64,000 bases of DNA from Paenibacillus piri (GCF_004354045.1 NZ_SMRT01000002.1:310001-374000); one strand, 5' to 3'; numbered from the stretch's first letter, positions 45,713-55,084 are shown. The notes: generated from the letters alone by a model not told the origin. Numbers and translations are program-made.

Positions 45713-46681
45713 ATGAATCATTTGTCTAAAACTACTAATATTTCGTCTGTGTCCCATATTCGTCTTAAAAATGGTTTGCTTAGTATTTGGGCACAAATCG
45801 TCAAGTACAGGTATATGTATCTGCTGACTTTGCCGGGCTTCATTTATCTTTTGTTATTTAAATTCGTCCCAATGTGGGGACTTATTATTGCATTTCAGAA
45901 TTACAACCCGTTTAAGGGGATTTCGGGAAGCGAATGGGTCGGGCTCAAACATTTCTTGGAATTGTTTAACGATACAAAATTTTATATGATGCTTCGCAAT
46001 ACGTTATTAATCAATTTGTTTGGCCTTATCTTTTATTTCCCGATCCCCATTCTTTTAGCTTTGATGCTGAATGAGGTTCGACATGACATCTTTAAAAAGC
46101 TGAACCAATCGATTGTGTATATGCCGCATTTTTTATCCTGGGTAATTGTGGCCAGTATGACTTTTTTTGTTCTATCGACCGATATCGGGATAATCAATAA
46201 AATCATTTATTCCTTTGGTCATGAGCCCTTCCCGTTCTTAACCAAAGTCAATTATTTTTGGGGAATCATTACGGCGCAAACGATATGGAAGGAAGCGGGT
46301 TGGGGGACGATTATATTCCTTGCCGCCGTCGCGGGCGTCGATCCGCAAAGGTATGAGGCGGCGGTTGTCGACGGCGCTTCCCGCTTTCGGCAAATATGGC
46401 ATATTACGCTGCCCGCTATCCGTCCCACGATTGTTATATTGTTGATTTTACGTCTCGGCAATATGGCCGATGTAGGCTTCGAACAAGTATTGTTAATGTT
46501 AAATCCGCTTGTCAGTGAGGTAGGAGAGGTTTTTGACACGTATACCTTTACGCAAGGTATTATGCGGGGGCAATTCAGCATTGGCGTCGCCGTCGGTTTC
46601 TTCAAAGGCTTCGTAGGATTAATTTTTGTAATGGCTTCAAATTATATTGTTAAGAAACTCGGTTATGAGGGCATTTACTAA
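45713..46681 (+). CDS. ABC transporter permease (LplB-like)
   Basis: A 322-residue permease of the LplB/YtcP group with six helices, the family start YMYLLTLPGFIYLLLFKFVPMWG at about residues 36-58, and an EAA loop RYEAAVVDGASRFRQIWHIT (about 215-234). AAAGGAGG precedes the ATG by 12 bases. It pairs with the permease 23 bp downstream. Confidence 0.92.
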   Translation: MNHLSKTTNISSVSHIRLKNGLLSIWAQIVKYRYMYLLTLPGFIYLLLFKFVPMWGLIIAFQNYNPFKGISGSEWVGLKHFLELFNDTKFYMMLRNTLLINLFGLIFYFPIPILLALMLNEVRHDIFKKLNQSIVYMPHFLSWVIVASMTFFVLSTDIGIINKIIYSFGHEPFPFLTKVNYFWGIITAQTIWKEAGWGTIIFLAAVAGVDPQRYEAAVVDGASRFRQIWHITLPAIRPTIVILLILRLGNMADVGFEQVLLMLNPLVSEVGEVFDTYTFTQGIMRGQFSIGVAVGFFKGFVGLIFVMASNYIVKKLGYEGIY

Positions 46682-46704
46682 GTTAAGAAAAGAGGGAGGA
46701 GACC

Positions 46705-47583
46705 ATGAGTTTTGTACAAAAGAAAGGTTTGACGCCGTTTGATTATGTGAATTATACATTACTTTCAATTATTTCGCTCGTCAGCGTGTTTCCTTTTATA
46801 TATGTGTTCAGCGTATCTCTGACGAATCCTGATGCATATATTCCCTTTACCTTTTATTTGATTCCCAAAGAATTCTCTTTTGCGTCGTATAAGTATATAT
46901 TGTCTACCGACAGTTTTATCAATTCACTGAAAAGCACGGGATTCATAACGGTTGCAGGCACCATTCTCAATCTGGTTATTACGTTCACCATGGCATACGG
47001 GCTGACGAAAAAAATGATGCTTGGAAGAAACTTTATGCTTGGCTGCGTCATATTCACTTTGCTTTTCAACGCGGGGATCATCCCCAGCTATTTATTGGTG
47101 AAACAAATGGGATTGCTCAATTCATATTGGGCATTGATAATACCCAGTTTGACTAATGCCTGGAGTTTGATTGTTGTAAAAAGTTTTATGGATTCTCTTC
47201 CGGAAGAGCTGGAGGATGCCGCCCGAATTGACGGGTGCAATGATCTTATGGTATTTATCCGCATCATCATCCCTCTATCGATGCCAGCGATAGCCGCTTT
47301 CACGTTGTTTTTTGCGGTAGCGCACTGGAACAGTTATTTTAATGCGCTCATATATCTCACCGATACGAAGAAATGGACGCTGCAGCTTTTGATCAAAACG
47401 CTCATCATCGATTCGGATTCGAATGGGATTGCTGCAGCCGGTGCCAATGACGATAAAATGATTCCGCAGGAAACGATTCGAATGGCCGCAGTAGTACTGG
47501 CGATGCTTCCCATTCTGCTTGTTTATCCGTTTCTTCAAAAACATTTCGCCAAAGGGGTGATGATCGGTTCCATCAAAGGGTAG
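46705..47583 (+). CDS. ABC transporter permease (LplC-like)
   Basis: A 292-residue permease with six helices. The EAA loop is ELEDAARIDGCNDLMVFIRI (about residues 168-187) and the tail HFAKGVMIGSIKG is typical of the family. AGAGGGAGGAG precedes the ATG. With the LplB-like protein and the binding protein at 41750 it forms the importer; no ATPase gene is linked. Confidence 0.92.
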   Translation: MSFVQKKGLTPFDYVNYTLLSIISLVSVFPFIYVFSVSLTNPDAYIPFTFYLIPKEFSFASYKYILSTDSFINSLKSTGFITVAGTILNLVITFTMAYGLTKKMMLGRNFMLGCVIFTLLFNAGIIPSYLLVKQMGLLNSYWALIIPSLTNAWSLIVVKSFMDSLPEELEDAARIDGCNDLMVFIRIIIPLSMPAIAAFTLFFAVAHWNSYFNALIYLTDTKKWTLQLLIKTLIIDSDSNGIAAAGANDDKMIPQETIRMAAVVLAMLPILLVYPFLQKHFAKGVMIGSIKG

Positions 47584-47627
47584 AGAAACGCCAAGTGCAT
47601 AATCATGATTTCGGGAGGAATGAAGGA

Positions 47628-49070
47628 ATGCCTATCCATACAGTTGAAACTTTAGGGAATTTAATTAACGGACAGTGGGTAACCGGTCAAGCAACGTATG
47701 ATGTCTTTCATAAGTATACGGGCGAGCTGATTGCCAGGGCGGTCAAATCGTCGCGCGAAGAGGTAGACCAGGCAGTTCATAATGTGCGGGAAACGTTCCT
47801 GACGAAACAGTTGCCCCCTCACCGACGTTATGAAATTTTATTACAAGCCGCTGAAATCTTTCGGCAGCGTAAAGAAGAGCTTGCCTTAACGATTGTCCGG
47901 GAAGGGGGCAAAGTGTTAAAGGATGCGCGAATGGAGGTTGAACGGGGCATTCAGACGTTCATTGCTTCAGCGGAAGAGGCGAAAAGATTGCATGGACAAG
48001 AAATCCCCGTTCAAGGACAACCGGGTAACGACAATAAAATGGCCTTCACCCTGCGTGTCCCTGTCGGTATCGTATGCGCAATCACACCGTTCAATTTTCC
48101 CTTTAATTTGGTTGCCCATAAAATTGCGCCGGCTCTTGCTGCAGGCAACACGGTGATATTGAAGCCCGCCGGAACGACTCCGCAAACCGCTGCCAAGATG
48201 GCGGATATATTGCTTGAGGCAGGTCTTCCGCCTGGTTTTTTAAATATCGTCAATGGGCCCGGCAGAGAGATCGGACAGTATTTGTTGGAGGACCCTCGCA
48301 TTTCCATGTATACGTTCACCGGAAGCACGGAAGTAGGCAAACAGATCAAAGCCGCCTCCGGGATTCGCAAGGTGACTCTGGAGCTCGGGAGCAATTCTCC
48401 GAATATTGTTCATAAGGATGCCCCTGATTTGGATAAGGCGGCCCGATTGTGTGTAACGAGGGGCTTTGCGAACGCAGGCCAAGCGTGTATTTCCGTGCAG
48501 AGGGTGTATGTGCACCAAGACGTCTATCCTACATTTGTTGATAAAGCGGTTGAGGTGGCTTCCGCCCTTGTGACCGGAAACCCTGAGCTGGAAGAAACCG
48601 ATATCGGTCCGATGATTTCGGAGAGAGAAGCGGAGCGGGCGGAACAGTGGATCCAGGAGGCGGTTCAGCAGGGAGCGATCGTTGCCTGCGGCGGGAAACG
48701 GAAGGGTCCGGTTCTTGATCCGACGATCCTGACCCATGCCTTACCCTCAATGAAGGTAGTGTGCCAGGAGGTGTTTGCGCCGGTAATTTGCATTATCGCC
48801 TATCAGGAAATGGACGAAGTTATGCAAGCGGCGAACGATTCCAATTACGGCCTGCAGGCGGGCATTTTCACCTCCGATCTGCAATTGGCGCTGCGGGCAG
48901 CCAGGGAGTTGGATTTTGGCGGTGTGATCATTAACGATGTTTCCACTTTTAGAGCCGATATTATGCCTTATGGCGGTGTGAAGGACAGCGGCTATGGTAA
49001 AGAAGGCCCGCGGTATGCCGTTAAGGAAATGACAAACGAAAAATTAGTGGTCATCGATTTAGGAAATTAG
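47628..49070 (+). CDS. NAD(P)-dependent aldehyde dehydrogenase
   Basis: A 480-residue aldehyde dehydrogenase: CAITPFNFPFNLVAHKIAPA (about residues 145-164), FTGSTEVGKQI (about 227-237), catalytic Glu in TLELGSNSPNIV (about 249-260), catalytic Cys in ANAGQACISVQRV (about 282-294) and QEVFAPVICI (about 381-390). Likely oxidises a semialdehyde made from the imported sugar acid. ATG 47628 has GGGAGGA 8 bases upstream, so I do not use the frame start at 47595. Confidence 0.9.
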   Translation: MPIHTVETLGNLINGQWVTGQATYDVFHKYTGELIARAVKSSREEVDQAVHNVRETFLTKQLPPHRRYEILLQAAEIFRQRKEELALTIVREGGKVLKDARMEVERGIQTFIASAEEAKRLHGQEIPVQGQPGNDNKMAFTLRVPVGIVCAITPFNFPFNLVAHKIAPALAAGNTVILKPAGTTPQTAAKMADILLEAGLPPGFLNIVNGPGREIGQYLLEDPRISMYTFTGSTEVGKQIKAASGIRKVTLELGSNSPNIVHKDAPDLDKAARLCVTRGFANAGQACISVQRVYVHQDVYPTFVDKAVEVASALVTGNPELEETDIGPMISEREAERAEQWIQEAVQQGAIVACGGKRKGPVLDPTILTHALPSMKVVCQEVFAPVICIIAYQEMDEVMQAANDSNYGLQAGIFTSDLQLALRAARELDFGGVIINDVSTFRADIMPYGGVKDSGYGKEGPRYAVKEMTNEKLVVIDLGN

Positions 49071-49091
49071 TCGAGTTGAGGTGGTCTAAGC

Positions 49092-50321
49092 ATGAGAAAC
49101 CAGTGGGAATTTTTCCCCAGCGGTAAAATTGTATTCGGACATGGCGCGATTTATAAACTCGGGTCAGTTTTAACCAAGCTGAATGCCCGAAATGTATTTC
49201 TCATTACCGATAAAGGCATCGTTCAATCCGGCATTCTCCGGTTGGTGATGAATATTTTGGAAAAGGACAACTTCCATGTCAGCGTGTTTGACGATACGAC
49301 ACCGGAACCGCCGATTTCCGTTGCTTTGCAGTGCTACGAGATTGCCAAATCGGATACCCCGGCGGATGCGATTATCGGATTAGGCGGCGGCAGCAGCATC
49401 GATTTGGCGAAAATCGTTGCTCTGCTCATGGCGCACGGGGGGCGACCGCAAGATTATTTTGGCGAAAACGCCATTCCATCGCCGATCGCCCCGCTCATTG
49501 CCATTCCCACTACAGCCGGTACCGGCTCGGAGGTCACATCGGTTGCCGTCGTGACGGATACGGATAACAACATGAAAGTGGGCATTTCCAACAATTATTT
49601 GCGACCGGCCGTTGCGCTGCTCGATCCTGAGCTGACGCTTCAATTGCCGCCCTATGTGACGGCATGCTCGGGCATCGATGCTTTATCGCATGCCATCGAA
49701 GCATACTTGGCCAAGGATTATAAATATATCCAGGCTGAAGGCGATATTTTGTTTCAAGGTTCGGCACCTATCAGCGATACGCTGGCTTTGCGGGCAATCG
49801 AGCTGATTTCCGGAAACTTGATCACCGCCGTGCAACAAGGTTCGAATGTTGAAGCACGATCCAACATGCTGCTTGGCAGCTTATTGGCCGGCTTGGCTTT
49901 TTCCAATGCCGGCACGGCTGCTGCCCATGCTTTGGCCTATCCGGTCGGAGGACTGACCAAGTCCCCGCACGGTGAAGTAACCGGCCTGCTGCTCCCTTAT
50001 GTGGTCGAATTCAATGCCCGGACAACGGGCGACAAGATGGACCGGCTAGCTCAAGCCTTACATATCCGTCCCCTTGGTGCTCACCTTTCGTCTACGGAGA
50101 CTATCCAAGCTGTCGTCTCCCGCCTTATTGAGCTTTTGCGGCAAACCGGGCTGCCTACACACTTAAGCTCCATCGGTATTTCAAGGGAACAGCTGCCGGA
50201 GATTGCGGCTAAGGCGATCCAGATCGAAAGGCTGATTCGGAACAATCCGCGCACGCCGACGGTGGAGGGATTCCTTCAGCTTCTTGAACATGCCTATTCT
50301 TTCGAGGAGACGATTTCATGA
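49092..50321 (+). CDS. Iron-containing alcohol dehydrogenase
   Basis: A 409-residue group III dehydrogenase. NAD site GLGGGSSIDLAKIVAL (about residues 97-112), PTTAGTGSEVTSVAVV (about 139-154), and metal ligands Asp and His in DALSHAIEAY (about 197-206), His in AHALAYPVGG (about 276-285) and His in SPHGEVTG (about 288-295). It interconverts an alcohol and an aldehyde or ketone. Ends with a 4-bp overlap (ATGA) into the next gene. Confidence 0.9.
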   Translation: MRNQWEFFPSGKIVFGHGAIYKLGSVLTKLNARNVFLITDKGIVQSGILRLVMNILEKDNFHVSVFDDTTPEPPISVALQCYEIAKSDTPADAIIGLGGGSSIDLAKIVALLMAHGGRPQDYFGENAIPSPIAPLIAIPTTAGTGSEVTSVAVVTDTDNNMKVGISNNYLRPAVALLDPELTLQLPPYVTACSGIDALSHAIEAYLAKDYKYIQAEGDILFQGSAPISDTLALRAIELISGNLITAVQQGSNVEARSNMLLGSLLAGLAFSNAGTAAAHALAYPVGGLTKSPHGEVTGLLLPYVVEFNARTTGDKMDRLAQALHIRPLGAHLSSTETIQAVVSRLIELLRQTGLPTHLSSIGISREQLPEIAAKAIQIERLIRNNPRTPTVEGFLQLLEHAYSFEETIS

Positions 50322-51310
50322 AAGTGGTCATCACCAGAGCCATACCGGATAGCTTGAAACAGCTGTTGGATCAGAGCTGTACGACGTACATGTGGAACGA
50401 AGACATCGAACCGATGCCGAGGGCGCTGTTATTGGAGCAAGTAAAGGATGCCGACGCGATATTTACCAATGTATCCGACCGAATAGACCTGGAAGTATTT
50501 CAAGCGGCTGCAAAGCTAAAGGTCGTCGGCACGATGGCCGTTGGATTTGATAATATCGATATCGCAGAAGCAACAAGAAGAGGAATCCCGGTCGGACATA
50601 CCCCGGATGTGCTTTCAGAAGCGGTGGCCGATCTGACATTTGCGCTCATGCTCGCCACGGCGAGAAAAGTTGTGGAAGGAATGAACTACATCTTGGAGGG
50701 CAGTTGGAGAGGCTGGGGACCCATGCTGTTAACCGGGCAAAACATATATAATGCCACGCTTGGCATTATCGGGATGGGGGGGATTGGCCAAGGGGTAGCG
50801 AGAAGAGCTTGCGGATTCGGGATGCGGATTTTGTATCATAACCGGAGACGAAGGGAAGAGCTGGAACAACAATTAGGGGCTGAATACAGCCCGCTTGATG
50901 AATTATTGCAAGCCTCCGATTTTGTTGTGATGCTGGCTCCCGCTACGCCGGAAACGCGAAAGATGATTGGGAAAAGGGAATTGTCTCTGATGAAGTCTAA
51001 CGCTATTCTGGTGAATACCTCCAGAGGAAGCAATGTGGATGAAGCGGCGCTTTTTACCGCACTCAAGGAACGTACCATTTGGGGAGCAGGACTTGACGTA
51101 TTTGAGAAGGAGCCGATAAGACCGGATCATCCGCTGCTGACTCTGGAAAATGTCGTTGTCCTTCCCCATATTGGAAGCGCTACGTTAGAGACGAGATTCA
51201 ACATGGCAAAAATCACCGCGCAAAATATATTGCAAGGATTAAAGGGAGAGCCGCTATTGTATTGCATAAATCAAGAAAGCTATTTAAAATCCGGGGAGGA
51301 AATCAAATGA
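50318..51310 (+). CDS. D-isomer 2-hydroxyacid dehydrogenase (glyoxylate/hydroxypyruvate reductase-like)
   Basis: A 330-residue enzyme with NAD motif LGIIGMGGIGQGVARRA (about residues 148-164), catalytic Arg in VNTSRGSNVDEAAL (about 231-244), Glu in DVFEKEP (about 264-270) and His in VVLPHIGSATLETR (about 282-295). It reduces 2-keto acids such as hydroxypyruvate, or runs in reverse. It overlaps both neighbours by ATGA junctions, so it is tightly coupled in the operon. Confidence 0.92.
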   Translation: MKVVITRAIPDSLKQLLDQSCTTYMWNEDIEPMPRALLLEQVKDADAIFTNVSDRIDLEVFQAAAKLKVVGTMAVGFDNIDIAEATRRGIPVGHTPDVLSEAVADLTFALMLATARKVVEGMNYILEGSWRGWGPMLLTGQNIYNATLGIIGMGGIGQGVARRACGFGMRILYHNRRRREELEQQLGAEYSPLDELLQASDFVVMLAPATPETRKMIGKRELSLMKSNAILVNTSRGSNVDEAALFTALKERTIWGAGLDVFEKEPIRPDHPLLTLENVVVLPHIGSATLETRFNMAKITAQNILQGLKGEPLLYCINQESYLKSGEEIK

Positions 51311-52395
51311 TTATTACGAATTTAACGTCTTATCTATTGCCTTGGGGAAGTTTATTCATCAAATTGGATACTGACGAAGGGATTAGCGGGTGGGGCGAAT
51401 GCTCTCCCATGGGAGGCCATGTACTGCAAGCCATGGCCGTGCATTCTCTTAAACCGCTTGTGATTGGCAATGATCCGTTTGATGTTGAAGTTTTGTGGGA
51501 GAAAATGTTTTTAAGGCCATACAAACTCGGCCCGTCGGGCTCACTGCTAGAAACGATTTCCGGCATCGATATCGCGATCTGGGATATTATCGGAAAAGTA
51601 ACAAACAAACCGATTTACCAGTTGATTGGCGGACGCTTTCGGGACCGGGTACAAATCTATTTCAGCTACGGCTGGGATAGAAAAGCAACCGTAGATGAGG
51701 TTGCCAAAATTATGGCCGCTAATGTGGAAAAAGGCTTCGATACTGTAAAATTGAGAATGAACTACGGTCCGCTAAAGGGTGAATATAAAAACGACCCGGG
51801 GTTGTCCATGATTAAGGCGATACGTAAAGCGGTTGGAGATGATGTGAGAATTGCATTTGACCCCAATAATGGTTACACGGCGCACAAAGCGATTCAGGTA
51901 GGACGTTATTTGGAGGAGAACGTCGGCCTTGCCTGGTTGGAGGAACCGACACCGCAGCATGATTACATTGCAATGGCCCAGGTTGCGGATGCGCTTGATA
52001 CTCCTGTCAGCGCCGGAGAACACGAATATACCTTGTGGCAGTTCCGTGACTTGATATTGCAGGGAAAACCGGACATCGTTCAGCCTGATATAGTCAAATG
52101 CGGAGGAATTACCGAAGCGAAGAAAATTGCGGCTTTATGCGAGGCTTGGAGTAAACCGATTGTTGTGCATAATACTCAGCCGACCATTGGCACAGCGGCA
52201 AGCCTGCATTTCTGCGCTTCTGTATCAAATGCCATGTACCATCAGGAGTTTACCGGTCACCGGGAGGAGCTTTCGGCACTATTTAATAATCAATTGGAGT
52301 ATAAAGACGGGTATCTGTTTCTGCCCGAAGGACCAGGGCTTGGACTGGAGGTAGTAGAAAACAAAGTGCGGGAAGCGGCTATAAGTATAATGTAA
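51307..52395 (+). CDS. Mandelate racemase/muconate lactonizing enzyme family sugar-acid dehydratase
   Basis: A 362-residue enolase-superfamily enzyme. The capping domain (about residues 1-115) precedes a barrel with a catalytic Lys region TVKLRMNYG (about 151-159), metal ligands Asp in AFDPNNGY (about 184-191), Glu in WLEEPTPQHD (about 210-219) and Glu in SAGEHEYT (about 236-243), and a catalytic His in VVHNTQPTIG (about 286-295). Likely dehydrates an aldonic or uronic acid to a 2-keto-3-deoxy acid, but the exact substrate is open. Last gene of the operon; a terminator follows at 52456. Confidence 0.88.
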   Translation: MIITNLTSYLLPWGSLFIKLDTDEGISGWGECSPMGGHVLQAMAVHSLKPLVIGNDPFDVEVLWEKMFLRPYKLGPSGSLLETISGIDIAIWDIIGKVTNKPIYQLIGGRFRDRVQIYFSYGWDRKATVDEVAKIMAANVEKGFDTVKLRMNYGPLKGEYKNDPGLSMIKAIRKAVGDDVRIAFDPNNGYTAHKAIQVGRYLEENVGLAWLEEPTPQHDYIAMAQVADALDTPVSAGEHEYTLWQFRDLILQGKPDIVQPDIVKCGGITEAKKIAALCEAWSKPIVVHNTQPTIGTAASLHFCASVSNAMYHQEFTGHREELSALFNNQLEYKDGYLFLPEGPGLGLEVVENKVREAAISIM

Positions 52396-52455
52396 GAGGT
52401 ACGTTAGCAGACTTTTGGAGAAGCGGGCTGTAAGTATTTCACCATTGTCAATCAA

Positions 52456-52480
52456 GGGGCATTTCGATGCCCCTCTTTTC
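52456..52480 (+). terminator. Rho-independent terminator of the sugar-acid operon
   Basis: GGGGCAT and ATGCCCC close a TTCG tetraloop, followed by TCTTTTC. It is 60 bp after the dehydratase stop. Confidence 0.92.
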
Positions 52481-52676
52481 ATTTGCCGGACTAGCTTGCA
52501 TTAATTTTCTTAAGAATCGTTTGTTGTGATGTCTGGTTTGCGTTTTGATATCATGAGGAAAACTTGACCAAAAATGTGCCGTCGAACCCGGGCAAAAATG
52601 TAATATTGCGAATAATTGCATAACGGCTAATAATACGGTATACCTATTTTTCAAATTGAAGGAGAGAGAACAAGTC

Positions 52677-52889
52677 ATGGCACCATCAAACACACACCGG
52701 GGATCAACAGCAGTCCTGCCATTGCATAAAAAAGCAGCAGGCTGGAAAATGGCAGTGAGAGCGATAACCAAAAATAAATTTCTTTTATTTATGGCTTTGC
52801 CGGGCATTGCGTATTTTATAATTTTCGGAACGGAACTTATGCCGTATCTTTCAACGTTACATGAAGCAATCTCCCGGTCATTACAGTAA
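52677..52889 (+). pseudogene. Truncated N-terminus of an LplB-like ABC permease
   Basis: ATG 52677, with GGAGAGAG 8 bases upstream, codes about 70 residues. The stretch ITKNKFLLFMALPGIAYFII is the first membrane helix of LplB-type permeases, as in the gene at 45713. After about residue 50 the similarity stops, the sequence becomes TELMPYLSTLHEAISRSLQ, and a stop follows. I read it as a permease gene cut by a deletion. Confidence 0.75.
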
Positions 52890-53200
52890 TACCCTGCGTG
52901 CCCGGCAAATTTAATAGGTTTGATCTTATTTGCCGCGACTTTGTTCGCGAAAGTCGGCGACCAGGTTTTTAGCGAAAAGTATCGGGAGCAATCGGTCGTT
53001 AGCTATTGCGGGACTACCGTAACCTTAGTCAACAATGAGAAGGAATACGGGTCAGGGAAGGCTACAATTATTCAAAATTAGAAGACAAATCGATGGGAGA
53101 TACTATCGCATACTGTAAGACGGTCATTGATTCAAAAAATCAAATAACAGCGCTAGGGATGTATAATTCATTTCTCCCACTGAGAAATAATAGCAGGTAA
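52890..53200 (+). pseudogene. Frameshifted remnant of an unknown gene
   Basis: The frame of the permease fragment continues after its stop with IGLILFAATLFAKVGDQVF and on to NNEKEYG (about 53050). A one-base shift then gives REGYNYSKLEDKSMGDTIAY and continues to a stop at 53198-53200, just before a good terminator at 53202. The pattern of a membrane helix, a long open stretch and a terminator suggests a former gene. I do not recognise the family. Confidence 0.45.
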
Positions 53201-53201
53201 G

Positions 53202-53230
53202 AGAGCCAACCAAAGGCTCTTTCTTTTTTT
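53202..53230 (+). terminator. Rho-independent terminator
   Basis: AGAGCC (53202-53207) pairs with GGCTCT (53215-53220), followed by TTCTTTTTTTTT. It follows the remnant gene directly. Confidence 0.88.
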
Positions 53231-53398
53231 TTGAACCCAAAGTAAGGAAAGAAGTAAGCATTTTGCCCGTGGCTTTGGAAGAATTAAGAAGAATTTGATA
53301 AAATAATAGAGTCGGGTTTGCGCCGGTCTATGCGGTCGAACTGAATTACAGGCGGCAGCCCTCCATTAAAACAAATAATAGTAATCGGGGTGCGATAA

Positions 53399-53971
53399 AT
53401 GGGGAAAATCATTTGTTTTATATCAGATCAATTTGCCGATTTTGAGATTACACTTGCATTTCATAAAATGAAGAATGTTGGAGAAAAAGAAGTCTTGTCA
53501 ATGGGGTATAATTATGAGACGGTAGTCAGTGAATCCGGCTTGTATTATAAACCTAACCTGACAGTTAATGAAGCAATGGAACTGAATGATATCGAGGGAC
53601 TCATAATCCCTGGCGGCCCGATTCGAACCCAAAAAATTGAATTGACTGTGCTTATAAATAAACTCGATCAAGAAGAGAAGTTGATAGCTGCAATCTGTCA
53701 CGGTCCGCAATATCTGGGTAGAGCCGGCGTATTAAATAGAAGGAAATTCACTACTTCTTGCTCCATAGAAAAAATCCATGAATTAGGCGTTGAAAATCCA
53801 TTCCCGCGCGAAAATTTCCTGGATCAGCGTGTAGTGCGAGACGGCCATGTCATTACTGCAAAGGGTCGCGCATTTGTTGATTTTTCTTTTGAAATTTTTG
53901 ATTACTTGGGTATTTATCAAGGTAAAAATGAGGAAAGAGAACAGCTGTTTAAAGATATAATGGATAGGTAA
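53399..53971 (+). CDS. DJ-1/PfpI family protein
   Basis: A 190-residue class I glutamine-amidotransferase-like protein. The nucleophile elbow is AAICHGPQYLGRAG (Cys at about residue 100, followed by His) and an early GLIIPGGPI (about 67-75) is present. Members act as glyoxalase III, protease-like or thiol-protective enzymes. The size fits the type-1 family. The ribosome site is weak (GGGGTGCG). It is a single-gene unit; an orphan CRISPR repeat begins 4 bp after its stop. Confidence 0.85.
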   Translation: MGKIICFISDQFADFEITLAFHKMKNVGEKEVLSMGYNYETVVSESGLYYKPNLTVNEAMELNDIEGLIIPGGPIRTQKIELTVLINKLDQEEKLIAAICHGPQYLGRAGVLNRRKFTTSCSIEKIHELGVENPFPRENFLDQRVVRDGHVITAKGRAFVDFSFEIFDYLGIYQGKNEEREQLFKDIMDR

Positions 53972-53974
53972 ACA

Positions 53975-54006
53975 TGCGCTCCTTATGCAGGAGCGTGGAT
54001 TGAAAT
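53975..54006 (+). repeat. Orphan type I-C-like CRISPR repeat
   Basis: A single 32-bp unit matching 24 of 32 positions of the array repeat at 5-2093 and ending in the same GCGTGGATTGAAAT. The hairpin arms read CGCTCC and GGAGCG instead of CGCACC and GGTGCG, a paired change that keeps the stem. No second copy lies at 60-70 bp on either side and no cas gene is near. Confidence 0.8.
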
Positions 54007-54034
54007 AATTGAACTAATATTGGGGGGGCCAGCA

Positions 54035-54484
54035 ATGGGAAATTGCTTGATTTGCAATCGCATTAGCATGATTAAGGAAGGCTCAAATAAATATTTTGTA
54101 GCTGAACTTGAAACTGGCTATGTGGTAATTGGGGATCATCAATATTTCGAAGGATACGCGCTATTTCTTTGTAAGGAACATAAGAATGAGCTTCATGAAT
54201 TAGATAGCGATTATAAGCAGAAGTTTTTGGTTGAAATGAGCAAAGTATCTGAAGCAGTTTATAAAGCGTTCAAACCAGATAAGCTTAACTATGAACTTCT
54301 AGGAAATGGTGATTCTCATATGCATTGGCACATTTTCCCAAGACGGTTAACAGAACCTAACCCTAAATCTCCGGTTTGGTGGACTCCCAAAGAAATTATG
54401 TATTCGGAAAGTGTTAAGCCAAGTAATGACGCATTAGAGGAATTAAAGAATAGACTATTAAAAGAGTTGGGAAAAATTATATAA
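54035..54484 (+). CDS. HIT family protein
   Basis: A 149-residue histidine-triad protein with active site HMHWHIFPRR (about residues 91-100; HxHxH) and an N-terminal CLICNRI that could bind metal with a later Cys-His pair (CKEHKNE, about 46-52). HIT proteins hydrolyse nucleotide phosphoramidates or dinucleoside polyphosphates. ATG 54035 has GGGGGG 7 bases upstream; the orphan CRISPR repeat lies 28 bp before the start. Confidence 0.88.
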   Translation: MGNCLICNRISMIKEGSNKYFVAELETGYVVIGDHQYFEGYALFLCKEHKNELHELDSDYKQKFLVEMSKVSEAVYKAFKPDKLNYELLGNGDSHMHWHIFPRRLTEPNPKSPVWWTPKEIMYSESVKPSNDALEELKNRLLKELGKII

Positions 54485-54670
54485 CCCCTGCTGCGAAAAA
54501 TGGACGGCGCTATAGGCATATTTTCATATATGGCCGATTGTTGTATAATGAAAAGGTTATCAATTTGCGGAAAAGGTGATGACCTGTTTGAATATTTTTA
54601 AAATAGTGGCTTCAAACTGGACAGGAAACTCCTTGCCAAATGGAGATATTATAAAACATGGGGAACCTAT

Positions 54671-55084
54671 ATGAAACTTGATGAATTTAAAATAAAAGCA
54701 ATCCTTCTTGGGTTTATAGTCAATTTAACAGGTACTTATTTGAGTACCGGGTTATTGGTTTTGGGGTATTTCAGTGTAAAGGGAATCAGTACAGATAATT
54801 TCAACGAAGTTTATTCCGATCATTTGATTTTAGGTATCTTATTAATTACTGGGCTAGCATGGTCTATGTTAGGTGGTTATATATGCGCTCGAACTGCTAA
54901 AAAATCCGAATATTTTAATGCGGCCTTTATCGGGGTAATTGGGCTCGCCATGTCCTCCTATAGTTTTGCAACAGGCGATCCATCGCCTATTTGGTATAAG
55001 TTGGTTGCTTTAATTGCGGAGATTCCAATTACATTATTAGGGGTAAAATTAGCCAGGTTGAAACGTGAGGAGCCGGTTAAATAA
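54671..55084 (+). CDS. Membrane protein of unknown function
   Basis: A 137-residue protein with four predicted helices (about residues 8-32, 49-70, 83-98 and 106-126) and a charged C-terminal tail. No family motif is recognised. GGGGAACC precedes the ATG. It stands alone before cassette 2; no terminator was clear. Confidence 0.7.
   Translation: MKLDEFKIKAILLGFIVNLTGTYLSTGLLVLGYFSVKGISTDNFNEVYSDHLILGILLITGLAWSMLGGYICARTAKKSEYFNAAFIGVIGLAMSSYSFATGDPSPIWYKLVALIAEIPITLLGVKLARLKREEPVK

Noticed and set aside
53975..54006. A transcription terminator for the PfpI-like gene.
   Set aside because: The hairpin is followed by GTGGATTGAAAT, not a T-run, and the whole unit matches a CRISPR repeat.
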